A program made the translations under genes and the position numbers. Under the pieces are notes generated by a model, which did not search any database, was not told the origin of the DNA, and was given only the letters and a program-made list of their open reading frames with translations. 64,000 nt of DNA from Apium graveolens (Eukaryota; Streptophyta; Magnoliopsida; Apiales; Apiaceae): the NCBI RefSeq assembly GCF_009905375.1, contig NC_133656.1, forward strand, positions 228,869,739 to 228,933,738. Reading direction: 5' to 3'. This document shows, piece after piece, positions 43,825 to 54,460 of the stretch (within the stretch, counting starts at the first letter, position 1; every line of letters begins with the position of its first letter).

Positions 43825-44903
43825 TGTTAGGAATGTATGTGCATTAGTTTGATGATATGTTTAACAAAATCCTTAAGTAGAAATTTAGTGTCTGTAGCCT
43901 CAACGGATAAGACCACTTTGGCTATCCGTTGATGGTGTAGCTTTACTTAGAAATAAGTCTAGTGTTGTAGCATATTTCAGTCTCTGTATTTAAAATGTAA
44001 TTCTTGGAAGTTGAGAGAAACTATGAGTCATGTTGACTACTAGATGATATGCAGATAGGAAGGCCAATTGTAAATACTTCATGCCTTGTAATTTTGTATA
44101 AGTGAAGTGGTATCAACGGATGACTTAAAGACCTTCAACGGATGAGAAGCTAAGCTTCAACGGATGTCTCTAAAGCTTCAACGGATAAAGTCATCAACGG
44201 ATAACATCCTTCAACGGATGAGTGCATCAACGGATGAAAGCTTCAACGGATAACATCCTTCAACGGATGAGTGCATCAACGGATGAAAGCTTCAACGGAT
44301 GTTCTGATGATTAGCCGTTGATAAGGGGTAGTTGTACCTACAAACAGAGGCACATGGGTTGATAGAGACAACTGAGATGTGGTAGCCGAATTTCAGGAAC
44401 AACAGAAAAAGCAGCCGTTCTTCTCTAGTACAAAGATGCAATAGTCAACAAAGTACTGGAGTGAACAGGAAAAGAAGCAAGTGAAGATCTTATTTTATTA
44501 CTGTATTTTATATTGTTCTTCACTTGTACACTTGGTAATATAAAAACCAAGTAGAAGCTAGTAATTAGATGAGAGATTTTCCAGAGCTGTTTAGAAAAAT
44601 ATTGAGAGAAAATTCATCTAGTTTGTACTAGGATGCAGCTGTGATCAACATTGTTTAATCACAGATTTTCTAAAATACCATCTCTGGTGGAACAACAAAT
44701 CCACCAGAAAAGTTTTTAAGGTCTGTTGTGTTCTTTACATTTGTGCTTGAATATATATCTGTCTGTATTAGCTTAAAGCAATTCACACACTTGTTCTTCT
44801 TGAACACACAACTTTCATAAACTGCTCAAAACTTGAAAAAGTTTTGAGATTTACATTCAACCCCCCTTCTGTAAATCTCATTGTTAGTCCACTAGGAATA
44901 ACA
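43825..44903 (+). repeat. 3' LTR of SIRE-B with 49-bp duplication
   Basis: 1,079 bp. Adjacent units at 44193-44241 and 44242-44290 are a tandem copy of a 49-bp segment carrying three TCAACGGAT words. The 5' LTR has this segment once. No other difference between the LTRs was seen by eye. Confidence 0.95.
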
Positions 44904-44908
44904 GGTGT

Positions 44909-45275
44909 TGCAGTGAAATATAATTGAATAAGTGGAAACAGTTTCAATTTTGAATTAAACCTGACTTACCTTGATTAATGGAATTACTGGGTCAGTGGAA
45001 CGGTTTTTCCTTGAAAAACTGCAAGTGGGTAAGTAATGATTACTGTTTTCCCGTGCCCATTAACTATTCGTTATGACTGCATGTCTGACAGGTGTCCAAC
45101 GGTTACATTTTTTTCAAAGTATAAGTAAGACGGAGAGAGGATTTTTTAATCTTTTATTCACTTTTATACTTTATCTCTCTATACGCTTTTACTATCTTTC
45201 TTCTTCTAACGTTGGTTTTTCATATAGACATTCTATCAAACACCTAATAGACACTTATAAATCTCGATTACTTTC
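44909..45275 (+). other. SIRE-A pol-ORF3 spacer, right part
   Basis: Sequence between the SIRE-B insertion and SIRE-A ORF3. A TATA-like AAGTATAAGTAAG near 45118 sits about 155 bp before the ORF3 start, at a position similar to CATATAAG in SIRE-B. No other feature is visible. Confidence 0.5.
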
Positions 45276-48200
45276 ATGGCACCTAAGGATTTAATCATTG
45301 ATGGAGCTAAATTTGTTCCAAACAACTATGCTGCAATTCTTGATAATGCTGAAGCTCCGTCTGAGTTGCATTTTGTGCAAGATCTTCTTGCACACAGTGA
45401 AATCGGGTATGCATTGACCCAACCTTCAGTCTTCTCAAGCCAACAAGTTCTGACATTTTGGAGGACTGGAAACTTTGATAATGGTGGTCAAAATGGTACT
45501 CCTAGTATTGTTTTCGAAGTGGGTGATTCTACATATGTAGTCACTCCTGGTACAATACGCAAGGCTCTACATCTACCAGAAGGATGTACTTTTTCAACTC
45601 CAGAGGAATCAGCTCTTCAGGAGTTAATGGCCAGTTTGGGGTATGAGCAGAGTTTGGCAAAGCTTGGGCAGTTGAAACGGGCTCATATCAGGAGGGAATG
45701 GAGTTTCTTCTTCGACTGCATCACTAAAGCTTTTGGGAACAAGTGTTTAAATTTTGATGTCATCCCTATAATGAGTCAGCACATCGGGTATGCTATCATT
45801 AACCAAACTCATTTTGATTTTGCAACTGCTGTGATAAGTTTTATTGGGGATAGGATGACAGAGGATAGGAATGTTGTCTACTTTGCTAGATTCTGTCAAC
45901 TTATATATACTTTTTGTACTTATGAACCTCGGCTAGCCAGTACCTTAACTCCACCTTTCAAAGTTGAAAAATGTTACTTTAATGACCTGGTAAATGCTGA
46001 CACTAAGAAATAAGTGGTTAGACCTTTACAGATTCCTCAGTCTGTAAAACAGATCTTAGTAAATGCTGATCCTGAATCCTATAGATTTGTTTATCCTGAT
46101 GTCCAAATAACAACCACCTCCCAAACACCACAACAACCATCAGAACATACCACCCATACTACTCAACCAACCCTCAGGCAATATCTCAAATCATATCTCA
46201 CCACTTCACAGAAAGTTCAATCTTCATCCTCAGGACCTACTGTGAAGCCCTCATCCTCTAAGCCAAAGAGGACAAAGACTGTTCCTCAAACACCTCAGAA
46301 GAGAAGAAGGATTGCTTTGAGAGTCGAGTCAGACAGTGAGGAACAGGTTTCTACATCAGAACCTGTTGTCAAAGAAGCTGAGAAAGTTTCTTCTCAGAAG
46401 GATTCTGGAATTGGGGGATCTAAGCTTCTCAAACGGCTTAGAAGAATGACTGTTGCTGCAACTCCCAAGGAATCCATATCTTCAAAGAGATACAAGAAAT
46501 AGAGGGCAAAAAGGCCAGTTTCAGATGAAGAAGAAGAAGCAACTAAGGAAGGAGATCAGGAATCTCTAATCTCATAAGAAAAGGAATCTGCTAAAGTCCC
46601 TATTTCTCCATCAACTCCAACTCAGGAAGCTGTTACTGAAAAGGCCACCACACCCTCTGTGTCTCCTGTTCAAAAGTCTGTATCTCCTGTTAATACAGGC
46701 ACAAGTGCTGATATTGATATCCAGACCTTGGTTGTGCCTGAAGTAATTTACCTAGAAGCTCCAACAGCAACTAATCCATCAACAACACCTGTTACTGATG
46801 CTGCTCAAACTCCAGAATTATCTACTACACCTTCTCTGCATCTAAATGCTGATGATCAGAATATAGGTGAGCATCAGGACATGGCTGTTGATCAGAACTT
46901 GGAACCAGATCAGCAATTAGAGGATGCTGCTGAAGCCTTCATTGCCACTCATACTGTTGTTTTATTAGAAGATACTGATTCTGTAAGTTCTGATGCTGCA
47001 AATGCTGGAGATACTGATGATGCTGCTCCAAATGCAGATGCTGATGAAGCAGGTCCTTCAGGACATGCCCCTCAACAAACTGTTCTTAAATATGAACTTG
47101 TTAAGAAGTTTGTTACAAGAGAAGCACCAGTGCCTTGGAGTGAAACTCCTGCAGGACAAGAGTGGACTAAGGAATGGAACTCAGTCACCTGTGCTCCATC
47201 TGCACAGAATCTGGCTGAGCACCTGACAAAAGCTGATGAAATGTTAAATACTGATGATTTCAAAACACAGCTTAGAGTCACTGCATTGAGTACTAAACAT
47301 TTACAAGGTCTCCATTCAAATACTCATGCAGAGTTACATCTCTTAAGGGAAGAACTAATGAAGCAAGAACAAGTTCAAAAGATTGATAAGAAAAAGTTCT
47401 TCCAACCTACTTTTGACAGGGTTGCTAATATTGAGAAGACTCAAGAGACCCAACAAACTCATATTGGCGATATTCTGAAAAATCAAGCTTCTCAGCAATC
47501 TCAACTTAATGAAATCCAAGCCTCAGTGGAATTGCTTGTCTCTCTTCTATTACCTGCTGATGCCAAAAAGGGGGAGAAAGTAATTAAGTCCAAATGCAAA
47601 ACTGATAAGACACTGAAAGGGAAGGATGATGCAAAGGATGATCAAGGAAACTCTGGAATGGGTAGAGGTCATAGTCAAGGTAGAGGTTTCTCATCAAGAA
47701 AAGCTGAAATCACAAGTCACAGGACAAGTTCTGATACTGGGAAAAGAATTAGTTCTGCTACTGGTAAAAGGAAAAGTTCTGATGAACTTTTAGATCTTGA
47801 TGAAGAAATGTCAAGACAGTTATTTCTTCAGGAAAATCCAGGAATGGACTTGGAGAGTTTAATGGAAGAAGAAGCCAGACTTAAATCAGAGAAAGTCACA
47901 TCTAAATCTGAAGCTTCTGGTAAAAAGACACTTCCAAAACTCAAAGGCATTGTGATAAAAGAAAGGAAAAATACTGAAGCAATATTGGCTAAATCACAAC
48001 CGCAGATAGATCCAAGATCCAAGGGTAAAGAAAAGGTTGGTGAACCTATCAAGGTTTATGTGCCTCCTGAGAATGAAGAAATCACTGATGAAAAGGATGA
48101 TCTTGCTCTGACTTCAAGAAAAATTCTTAAGACAACCTCTGACATGGCTCAAGTTGTTCAGTCAAGAGATAATAAGTTCTGATATTTTGAAGAAACAAGT

Positions 48201-49023
48201 AACCTCTGACATAGCTCAAGTTAACTTGATATCAGAAGATAGATCAAAGACACTCCTACCAGGATTCATTAAAGCAAAACAGATTCAACCTTTGAAGACT
48301 GCTGCAAGTGGTTTTGAAGCAAGAGTAGTTACTAGAAAGGAAGCAAGAGATAAAACTGGATTGAGAAGTGCTGATGAAAGAAGAATACAAAACACTACCA
48401 ATGATCCAACTTCCTTGAGTGAACCAGGTATTGGAGCAACTCCTGAGAGATTGAATCAACTGGAATCTGTACAAATAGTTTACCATACCTACTTGAAAGA
48501 ACACATCTTGTTGTACTTCATGACAGATGGTAGGGTTTATCATATAAGGCAAAATGTCATTCCATTGAAGTATTTTGAAGAATTGGAGCATGTACTATTC
48601 TTACTTCAAGTGAATGACAGATTGACAGGAAGTGCTGCAAACTATTTGAAGGATCAGATTCAGAGACAGAAAAGGCTTTATTCTGTTAAGTCTTACATCA
48701 CATATGTTCCAAAGTACAGAGATCACAATGGTGATATAGTTGAAATGAAGCCCAACACTGCTAAGATTATAACTACCTTTCTGGGTTACAGGGCTGTGGA
48801 ATTCAATCTTAAGTCTGATAAGGCATATTTGATCAGACTGGATCAGGATATAAGAAAATCTAAGATTAATAATCTCAGGGCTGCAATCTTTCAAATTGGT
48901 GAAGATACTGCAGAGCTTAAAGATGCTAAAAGGAGGATGATTGATGAACTTAGATATGCTGAGAAATATTTGTTAAAGAACTATCTCAGAACAACTCCTG
49001 ACATCAGAGAGATTAGAAGATGA
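45276..49023 (+). pseudogene. SIRE-A ORF3, broken
   Basis: It is homologous in layout to SIRE-B ORF3: MAP start, N-terminal domain (about 1-240) with HIRREWSFFFDCITKAFGNK, Thr/Ser/Pro-rich linker, coiled coil (about 47290-47560), basic linker, and a C-terminal domain (48154-49023) ending in basic residues. Breaks: TAA at 46011-46013, TAG at 46500-46502, TAA near 46575 (all in one frame) and a frameshift near 48175. No transmembrane segment or signal peptide is visible. Words AAGTTCTGAT occur at about 46984, 47727, 47774 and 48174. Function unknown. Confidence 0.8.
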
Positions 49024-49213
49024 AGCCAAGTCAAGATCTACAACTGATTAAATTCTGATAGTTGTACAGACTTAAGCTGTTATCAGAAGTTAAAGATTGG
49101 TAAAGTTTTAAGGACTGTAAGTTGTAGTTATCTAGTCTAATTCTCATGTATTTGTACTTAATATTTTTGACATCATCAAATATCTATTAAACTTGTATAT
49201 TATGCTAATTTAC

Positions 49214-49227
49214 AAGTTGGGGGAGAT
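49214..49227 (+). promoter_or_regulatory. Polypurine tract of SIRE-A
   Basis: AAGTTGGGGGAGAT adjoins the 3' LTR start and is where plus-strand DNA synthesis is expected to prime. Confidence 0.85.
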
Positions 49228-49817
49228 TGTTAGATATATTTGATAATGTCATGGCTAATATGATTTATGTTTAGTTTTCAAATCTTACTTAAACAGGATA
49301 AATCAGTACTTACTGAAGTCAGGACTTAAGGATATCAGTACTTATATTATCAGGAGATAATCATCAGAAGATGGATATCAGAACTTAAGTACTGAAGGAC
49401 GTTCAGATAAGGACATCAGCTGATTAAAGGAAAGAAGATCGAGATAAACATAAGAAGAGATCTTCATGAAGAAGGAGTTCTATGAAGAATAAAATGCTTG
49501 GAAGAAAAGATATCTGATTGATATATTTTAGGAAGCAGAATTATATTCCATCTCAATTAGCGATTATCTTGTAACTGTGTAGTATATAAACACAGACATA
49601 GGGTTTACACTATAAGTGTTATTATATTCGAGAAGATTATTCATATAACCCTAGCAGCTCTCGTGATATTTGTTCATCACTGAGAGGTAAGAGTTCCATA
49701 CTGTAACAGAGTTTATTGTTTCAATAAAGTTTGTTTTCTGTTAGTTGAGTTATTAGAGTTCGATTTGATTGTACTTTACACTGTATTCACCCCCTCTACA
49801 GTGTGTGTGACCTAACA
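49228..49817 (+). repeat. 3' LTR of SIRE-A
   Basis: 590 bp, about 97.5% identical to the 5' copy by eye. It is followed by the TACCC target duplication and then by Gypsy gag sequence. Confidence 0.95.
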
Positions 49818-49860
49818 TACCCCCCAATACTTTCCATCTTTCGGCGAATATTCTCGCCTC

Positions 49861-50883
49861 TTACATATATATATATATATCATTCAGGGATTTCGGGGGA
49901 AAATCGTAAAGAGATGAGCGAAGCTTTCTACCTTTATAGGGGTCCAGCCCCGCCGTTAGGAAGCCCATTGCTTTGATTTTGTCCAAGTTAGTGACCATTC
50001 CAGCTTCTTCCTTGAACCGAGCGAGATAATCCCCCAGCTCTTCATTCGCCCTCTGTCTGCAGTGGACCGGGGCTTCAATATCCTTCGCCTTTCGGCATAT
50101 GTGCGAGTAGTACTTCAAAAACTTCCTCTTCAACTGCTCGTAGGACCCAATGGACCGGGGCTTGAGGGACTTGTACCACATTGACGCAGACCCTTTGAGA
50201 TAAGTCTTGAATATTTTGCACAACATAATATCATTGTGGCCCATCCCAACCATCAGGAGTTCATATTTTTCACAGTGGTCCTCGGGGTCTCCTTTTCCAT
50301 TAAAATCGCTCATCTTAGGGAATTGTCTCTCTTCGCCCGGGGGGGGTCGGTACTGCTCGATTTCTTGCATCACGACCGGTTCTCGATCGGGCCTTCTATC
50401 ACCGAACAGGGCCTTCTCTAGGCTATTGAGCCTGAGGCTGGATCCATCGGGCTCCTCATCCGAATCAGAAGAAAATGGTTGCTTGGTCATTTTCCTTCGG
50501 GGATGCGAATCAGAGTCTGACTCATCTTCTTCGCCATGCGCCCGACGTTCTCTTCTATCCTTATTCGTGCTACCATGCTTTTCGGCCCGCATTTCTTCGC
50601 GCAAGGCTTTTTCTTGCAGTTCAATCTCCTCCCTTTGGAGCTGCAGGGCCTTTAGTCGGAGCGCATCAGCTTCTCTTTTCTTTGCTCGCGCTTCCGCTTC
50701 CTTGTCAACTTGATCAATTTTAGCCTTGCCCTTCTCCGCGGCCTTTTCTGCCCGGATCTTTAGGAATAAGGCCTCTTCTTCAGGAGTTAGTGTAATAACC
50801 CCGTCCTCGTCCACTAGGGAGGATGGTTGTCCTTTGTCGGTAAAACCAGGCGGCGGTGAATGTTCATGAATTGTTTCTGTCAT
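49861..50883 (-). pseudogene. gag: Gypsy gag, N-terminal part
   Basis: It begins at ATG 50883 with a Glu/Lys/Arg-rich coiled-coil-like region (residues 35-125). It then has the retrotransposon Gag domain: FNGKGDPEDHCEKYELLM, LKGSASMWYKSLKPRSI, YEQLKRKFLKYY and RFKEEAGMVTNLD. A (TA)8 microsatellite at 49865-49880 puts the end out of frame. The rest of gag is at 22966-23371, beyond the SIRE-A insertion. Confidence 0.88.
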
Positions 50884-50914
50884 GGTCTTGTTCTCAACTT
50901 GTAACTCTCATACT

Positions 50915-50931
50915 TCCCAGAGACGGTGCCA
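50915..50931 (-). promoter_or_regulatory. Primer binding site of the Gypsy element
   Basis: On the minus strand TGGCACCGTCTCTGGGA resembles the tRNA-Asp-type site TGGCGCCGTT used by many plant Gypsy elements, with one change in the first ten bases. It lies 32 bp upstream of gag. Confidence 0.6.
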
Positions 50932-50933
50932 AA

Positions 50934-51374
50934 TATTACGCCAAGATTCCTTCGGGAGTTTGAACAGGCTTCGGCTGCCTTGAAGGTGGCTTTGGATGAT
51001 ACCTGAAAGTGAAGAGAATGCGAGGGTTTGTACTCCCGATTCACCTCCGGTGTGAGAATAAGAATCTGGTAGTAAGGGTGTGGTAATAATACAAGAAAAG
51101 CAGAGTGTATGCGAGAATGTGTGTATGTTTTGCCTTACTTCACAAGGGTTTTTATACCCAATTCTGCCATGAATGTTCAGCCGTTACCAATCATTAATGA
51201 GGGAGTGAAAAGGGGGCGTTATTTCCCTTGTTCTTTTCAACGGTCTGTGAGTAGTGGTCCTTGGCCTGGGCTTCCGTGGGCCTTCGTCTCGCGGGCCTGT
51301 AGGTCCTTCGGCCCAGTAGCTCAGTCGCATATTGGGCCTTCGCTCGATGGGCCTTGGTGGGCCTATAACCAACA
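50934..51374 (-). repeat. 5' LTR of the Gypsy element
   Basis: It starts with TGTTGGTTATAGG at 51374 (minus strand). The left edge is placed only by the primer site, because no clean CA terminus is visible. A TATA-like GGTATAAAAACCC lies near 51148-51160 on the minus strand. It matches 14640-14915 over its outer 285 bp. Confidence 0.7.
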
Positions 51375-51599
51375 GTTTCCACGGTAGTCAATCAGAATCT
51401 ATTGGATATGTAGTTGTTTATTTATAATTTTTTAATATTTTTCCCATTAGGTCTTCAACAGTACCGAATGACAAAAACTCGGGGTCAAAGTGTCCAAAAA
51501 CTAATTCAAATTTTAAGTTAACAAACATAGTGAAGATTCGCTTTCGAATTTTAAAATACCAACTAAATTAGGTGAAGTTACGGATGAGTTACAATACGA

Positions 51600-54109
51600 C
51601 TAGCTTTATGACCGGTGCAAGGCACGATCTAGCTTTTTTTATAATAAAATTATTATTTTTTGCGTACTTTTACGATATTTGTGTGTTGTTTCATACAATA
51701 TTGTGTGATCCATGTTAGAAGGACTACTGCAACGACGAACATCCTTAAATTTATATTGTGTCGCGAATGTAATGTTTAGAGTGCACTCTTACCATTAAAA
51801 ATAATGGTTTTCTATCAAGTCACAATGATTTTTTCAACTGGAGATACCAAAAATATTATAATGTTTAGGTGTCATGTTTATCAAAATATGGGGGCAAAAT
51901 AGTAATTTTGTTTGCATGGTCGAACTCGAACTTGAAATTACTCGGCTCATAAGGTTCACGAGTCTTATCGAGCTGATATTATTTTTTAATAGAAATATAT
52001 TTTTATCTAAATATTTAATATTTTATTAATATATTATATATTTATTAGAATCGAATTCGAGCACAACCTATCATATTTCGAGTTTTTGTCAATATTTGGT
52101 GAAATTGATTCAAGTTTTCGAGCCGAACTTGAGGCTACCGGACTATTTACGACCCGAGTTTCATGTTTGATTTAAGATTCGGGTGAAACCGAGCTAGTGC
52201 TCGAGTCCGGTACATTTTTAATCGAGTTCAAGTCTGAAAGTTTTCGACTCGGCTTGGCTTAATTATACCCTTAGTTGTTGTAAAGTTGGTATTTCGAAGC
52301 GAGTTAATTACCCAAGTCTCAATATTTAATAAACTATTATTAAATGGTAATATATTATCAATAAGTTAATATGGTAACATAATATCAACAAGTTATTTAT
52401 TTAATATTTGTAATTTTTTTATAAATAAAAAATTAATTAAAATCACGTGGTTGTATATGAGTATAAAGTTAGTATATTGTAGTGAGCTACTTACCCAAGT
52501 CTTAGAATAATCTTATTATATATCAGTATTAGATTATATAGGTTTAGTCATCCAATATCAAGAAATAATATATAACTCGGTACTTGATGTTATTAAAATA
52601 TAATCAAATGAGCCTCTAGCTCAATCAATTGAAGTCAAATGTTTGGATATAGGTGTCACAGGTTCAATTCTACAAGCCAATAATATTTTTCCATATTTAT
52701 TCAAATAAGGGCGCAAAATATTAATTTCGAATTATATGTTTTTCGTACAAAAATTGACCCTATCGAACTTTTTACTACCTGAATTTCGAGTTTAAAATTT
52801 AAAGTTCGGTTGAACTCGAGTTCGTGCTCGAACCCGAACATTTTTAATCAAGTACGAGCATGACAGTTTTCAACTCGACTCAGATTGATTATACCCTTAG
52901 TTGTTACACGAGTATAAAGTTAGTATTTCGATGTGAGTTAATTATCCGATTTTTGATAATTAATAAATTATTATTATATGGTGAGATATTATAAACAATT
53001 TAATATGATAATATATTATCAACAATAAGTTATTTATTGAATGTATAAATTAAAAAAAAAATTATATTCCCGTTGGTGCACATTAGTGTAAAGTTATTAT
53101 ATTGTAATCACCTAATTAACCAAGTTTTAGAATAATATATAAATATTGAATTATATAGGTTTAGTCACGCAAAATAAATAAAGGAATATGTAACTTGATA
53201 CTTGATTTTACTAAAATTTAACCAAATAAGCTTGCTCAATTGGTTGAAGTCATATGTTTATTATAATTGTAAAGTTAGCATATTGAATGAGTTATTCAAT
53301 CAAGTCTCAAATCATTATATTTTATATAAATATTAAAATAAATATAAAATTTAATATAAGGTAAGACACCTCGTGTAAATAAATAAGTTTTAACTCAATA
53401 CTTAATGTTATAAAAGTTTAACAAAAAGTGTCTCTAGCTCAAGTGATTGATGTGTTTAATTTGCAAATAATTAGCATAGGTTCGATTCATATCTGTAACA
53501 ACTATTTTTGATATTTATTAAAATACGTGGGCAAAATAGTAATTTTAAATAAAATGTTTCCCCAACTGCATATTATAAAGATAATAGATTTTATATAAAT
53601 ATTAAAATAAATATAAAATTAATGCAAGGCAAGACATCTCGTGTAAATAAATAAGTTCTAAGTCAATACTTAATGTTATAAGAGTTTAACCAAAAGTGTC
53701 TCTAACTCAAGTGGTTAAAGTGTTTAGTTTGCAAATAGTTGCATAGGTTCGATTTCTATCAACAACTTTTTTTTAAATAATGTTTCCCTAAAAACTTGAT
53801 GTTGCAGTATTATAAAAATAATAGACAACAACTATTTTTCAAATTTATTAAAATATATGGGCAAAACAGTAATTTCGAATAAAATGTTTCCCCAAAAACT
53901 TGATGTTTCTAAGTCAATATCTAATGTTATAAAAGTTTAACCAAAAGTGTCTTTGGTTGATGTGTTTAGTTTGCAAATAGTTGGCATAGGTTCGATTTCT
54001 ATCAACAACAACTATTTTTGAAATTTATTAAAATACATTGACAAAATAGTAATTTCGAATAAAATATTTCCCCAAAAACTTGATGTTGTAGTATTGTAAA
54101 GATAATAGA
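51600..54109 (-). mobile_element. Non-autonomous Helitron with internal repeats
   Basis: On the minus strand it starts TCTATTATCTTTAC after an A (54109) and ends in CTAG before a T (51600), preceded by a stem CGTGC-ctt-GCACCG. It is 2.5 kb with no Rep/helicase frame. The interior includes two copies of a CTCGA-rich segment (about 52140-52260 and 52745-52890) in a roughly 600-bp duplication, and an array of tRNA-like units near its 5' end. The repeated TCTATTATC-like subterminal sequences (53592, 53823) suggest nested or tandem 5' ends. Confidence 0.55.
53425..54010 (+). repeat. tRNA-like units in the Helitron
   Basis: Three good copies (53425-53490, 53695-53760, 53945-54006) and two diverged ones (52612-52675, 53221-53256) share CTCTAGCTCAAGTGGTTGA, like a tRNA A box, and CATAGGTTCGATT, like a B box, about 40-50 bp apart. 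A TTTGCAAAT segment sits where an anticodon loop would be. Stems do not pair well enough for functional tRNAs. They look tRNA-derived, on the strand opposite to the Helitron. Confidence 0.55.
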
Positions 54110-54460
54110 TTCTTAATCATAATTTATATCGATAAAGAAAATCAACATCATAAATTAATAGATGATTATACGATAGATTGTTACCTTAAATTTGAGGCCG
54201 AATTGTCGTGTGATGAGGTGGTGAGTGGGGTCTATGCAAGAAATATGTGCGAAACTGGCAGCAACACGTCATCATCGCCTGCTAACCTAACCACTAGCAT
54301 GCTTCCAGCATATCTAGGTGGATCATTATAGCTATATCACATCTCAGTTCGTATTATCATATTTGCGAAGATTTTTTTAAAATATATAATATGATACTAT
54401 CTTTTTATACACCTTTTGTTTCATTTAATTTTATACATTATTTTTTGGTACATTTTTCAA

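Larger units (their letters stand above)
31758..44903 (+). mobile_element. SIRE-B: young Copia/SIRE retrotransposon nested in SIRE-A
   Basis: 13,146 bp, with LTRs 31758-32787 and 43825-44903 and target duplication GGTGT (31753-31757, 44904-44908). LTRs are TGTTAGG...TAACA. By eye they have no substitutions and differ only by one extra 49-bp unit in the 3' copy. It encodes an intact gag, a pol with one frameshift and a very long third ORF with one stop. It carries about 44 copies of CAACGGAT or its complement. This is the youngest layer and was probably mobile very recently. Confidence 0.96.
23377..49817 (+). mobile_element. SIRE-A: Copia/SIRE retrotransposon inside Gypsy gag
   Basis: LTRs 23377-23967 and 49228-49817 begin TGTTAG and end TAACA. 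The 5-bp target duplication TACCC is present on both sides (23372-23376, 49818-49822). About 13.3 kb remain after removing nested SIRE-B. Order: LTR, tRNA-Met primer site, gag, pol, spacer, third ORF, polypurine tract, LTR. The large size and third ORF after pol are typical of the SIRE/Maximus lineage. LTRs differ at about 15 of 590 sites. gag, pol and ORF3 all have stops or frameshifts. Confidence 0.93.
14640..51374 (-). mobile_element. Ty3/Gypsy Tat-lineage retrotransposon, split by nested Copia elements
   Basis: The outer element of the nest, on the minus strand, is about 10.3 kb once the inserted Copia elements are removed. From right to left it has a 5' LTR, a primer binding site, gag, protease, RT, RNase H, a second RNase H, integrase, then a plus-strand antisense gene and a truncated 3' LTR. 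The second RNase H and the antisense 3' gene are known features of the Tat group (Retand-like). Both LTRs share a 276-bp segment with about 20 substitutions, making it the oldest layer. Many stops and frameshifts show it cannot move by itself. Confidence 0.88.

Noticed and set aside
53425..54010. Functional tRNA genes in the Helitron array
   Set aside because: A- and B-box-like words are present but the arms do not pair consistently and the units are repeated with decay.
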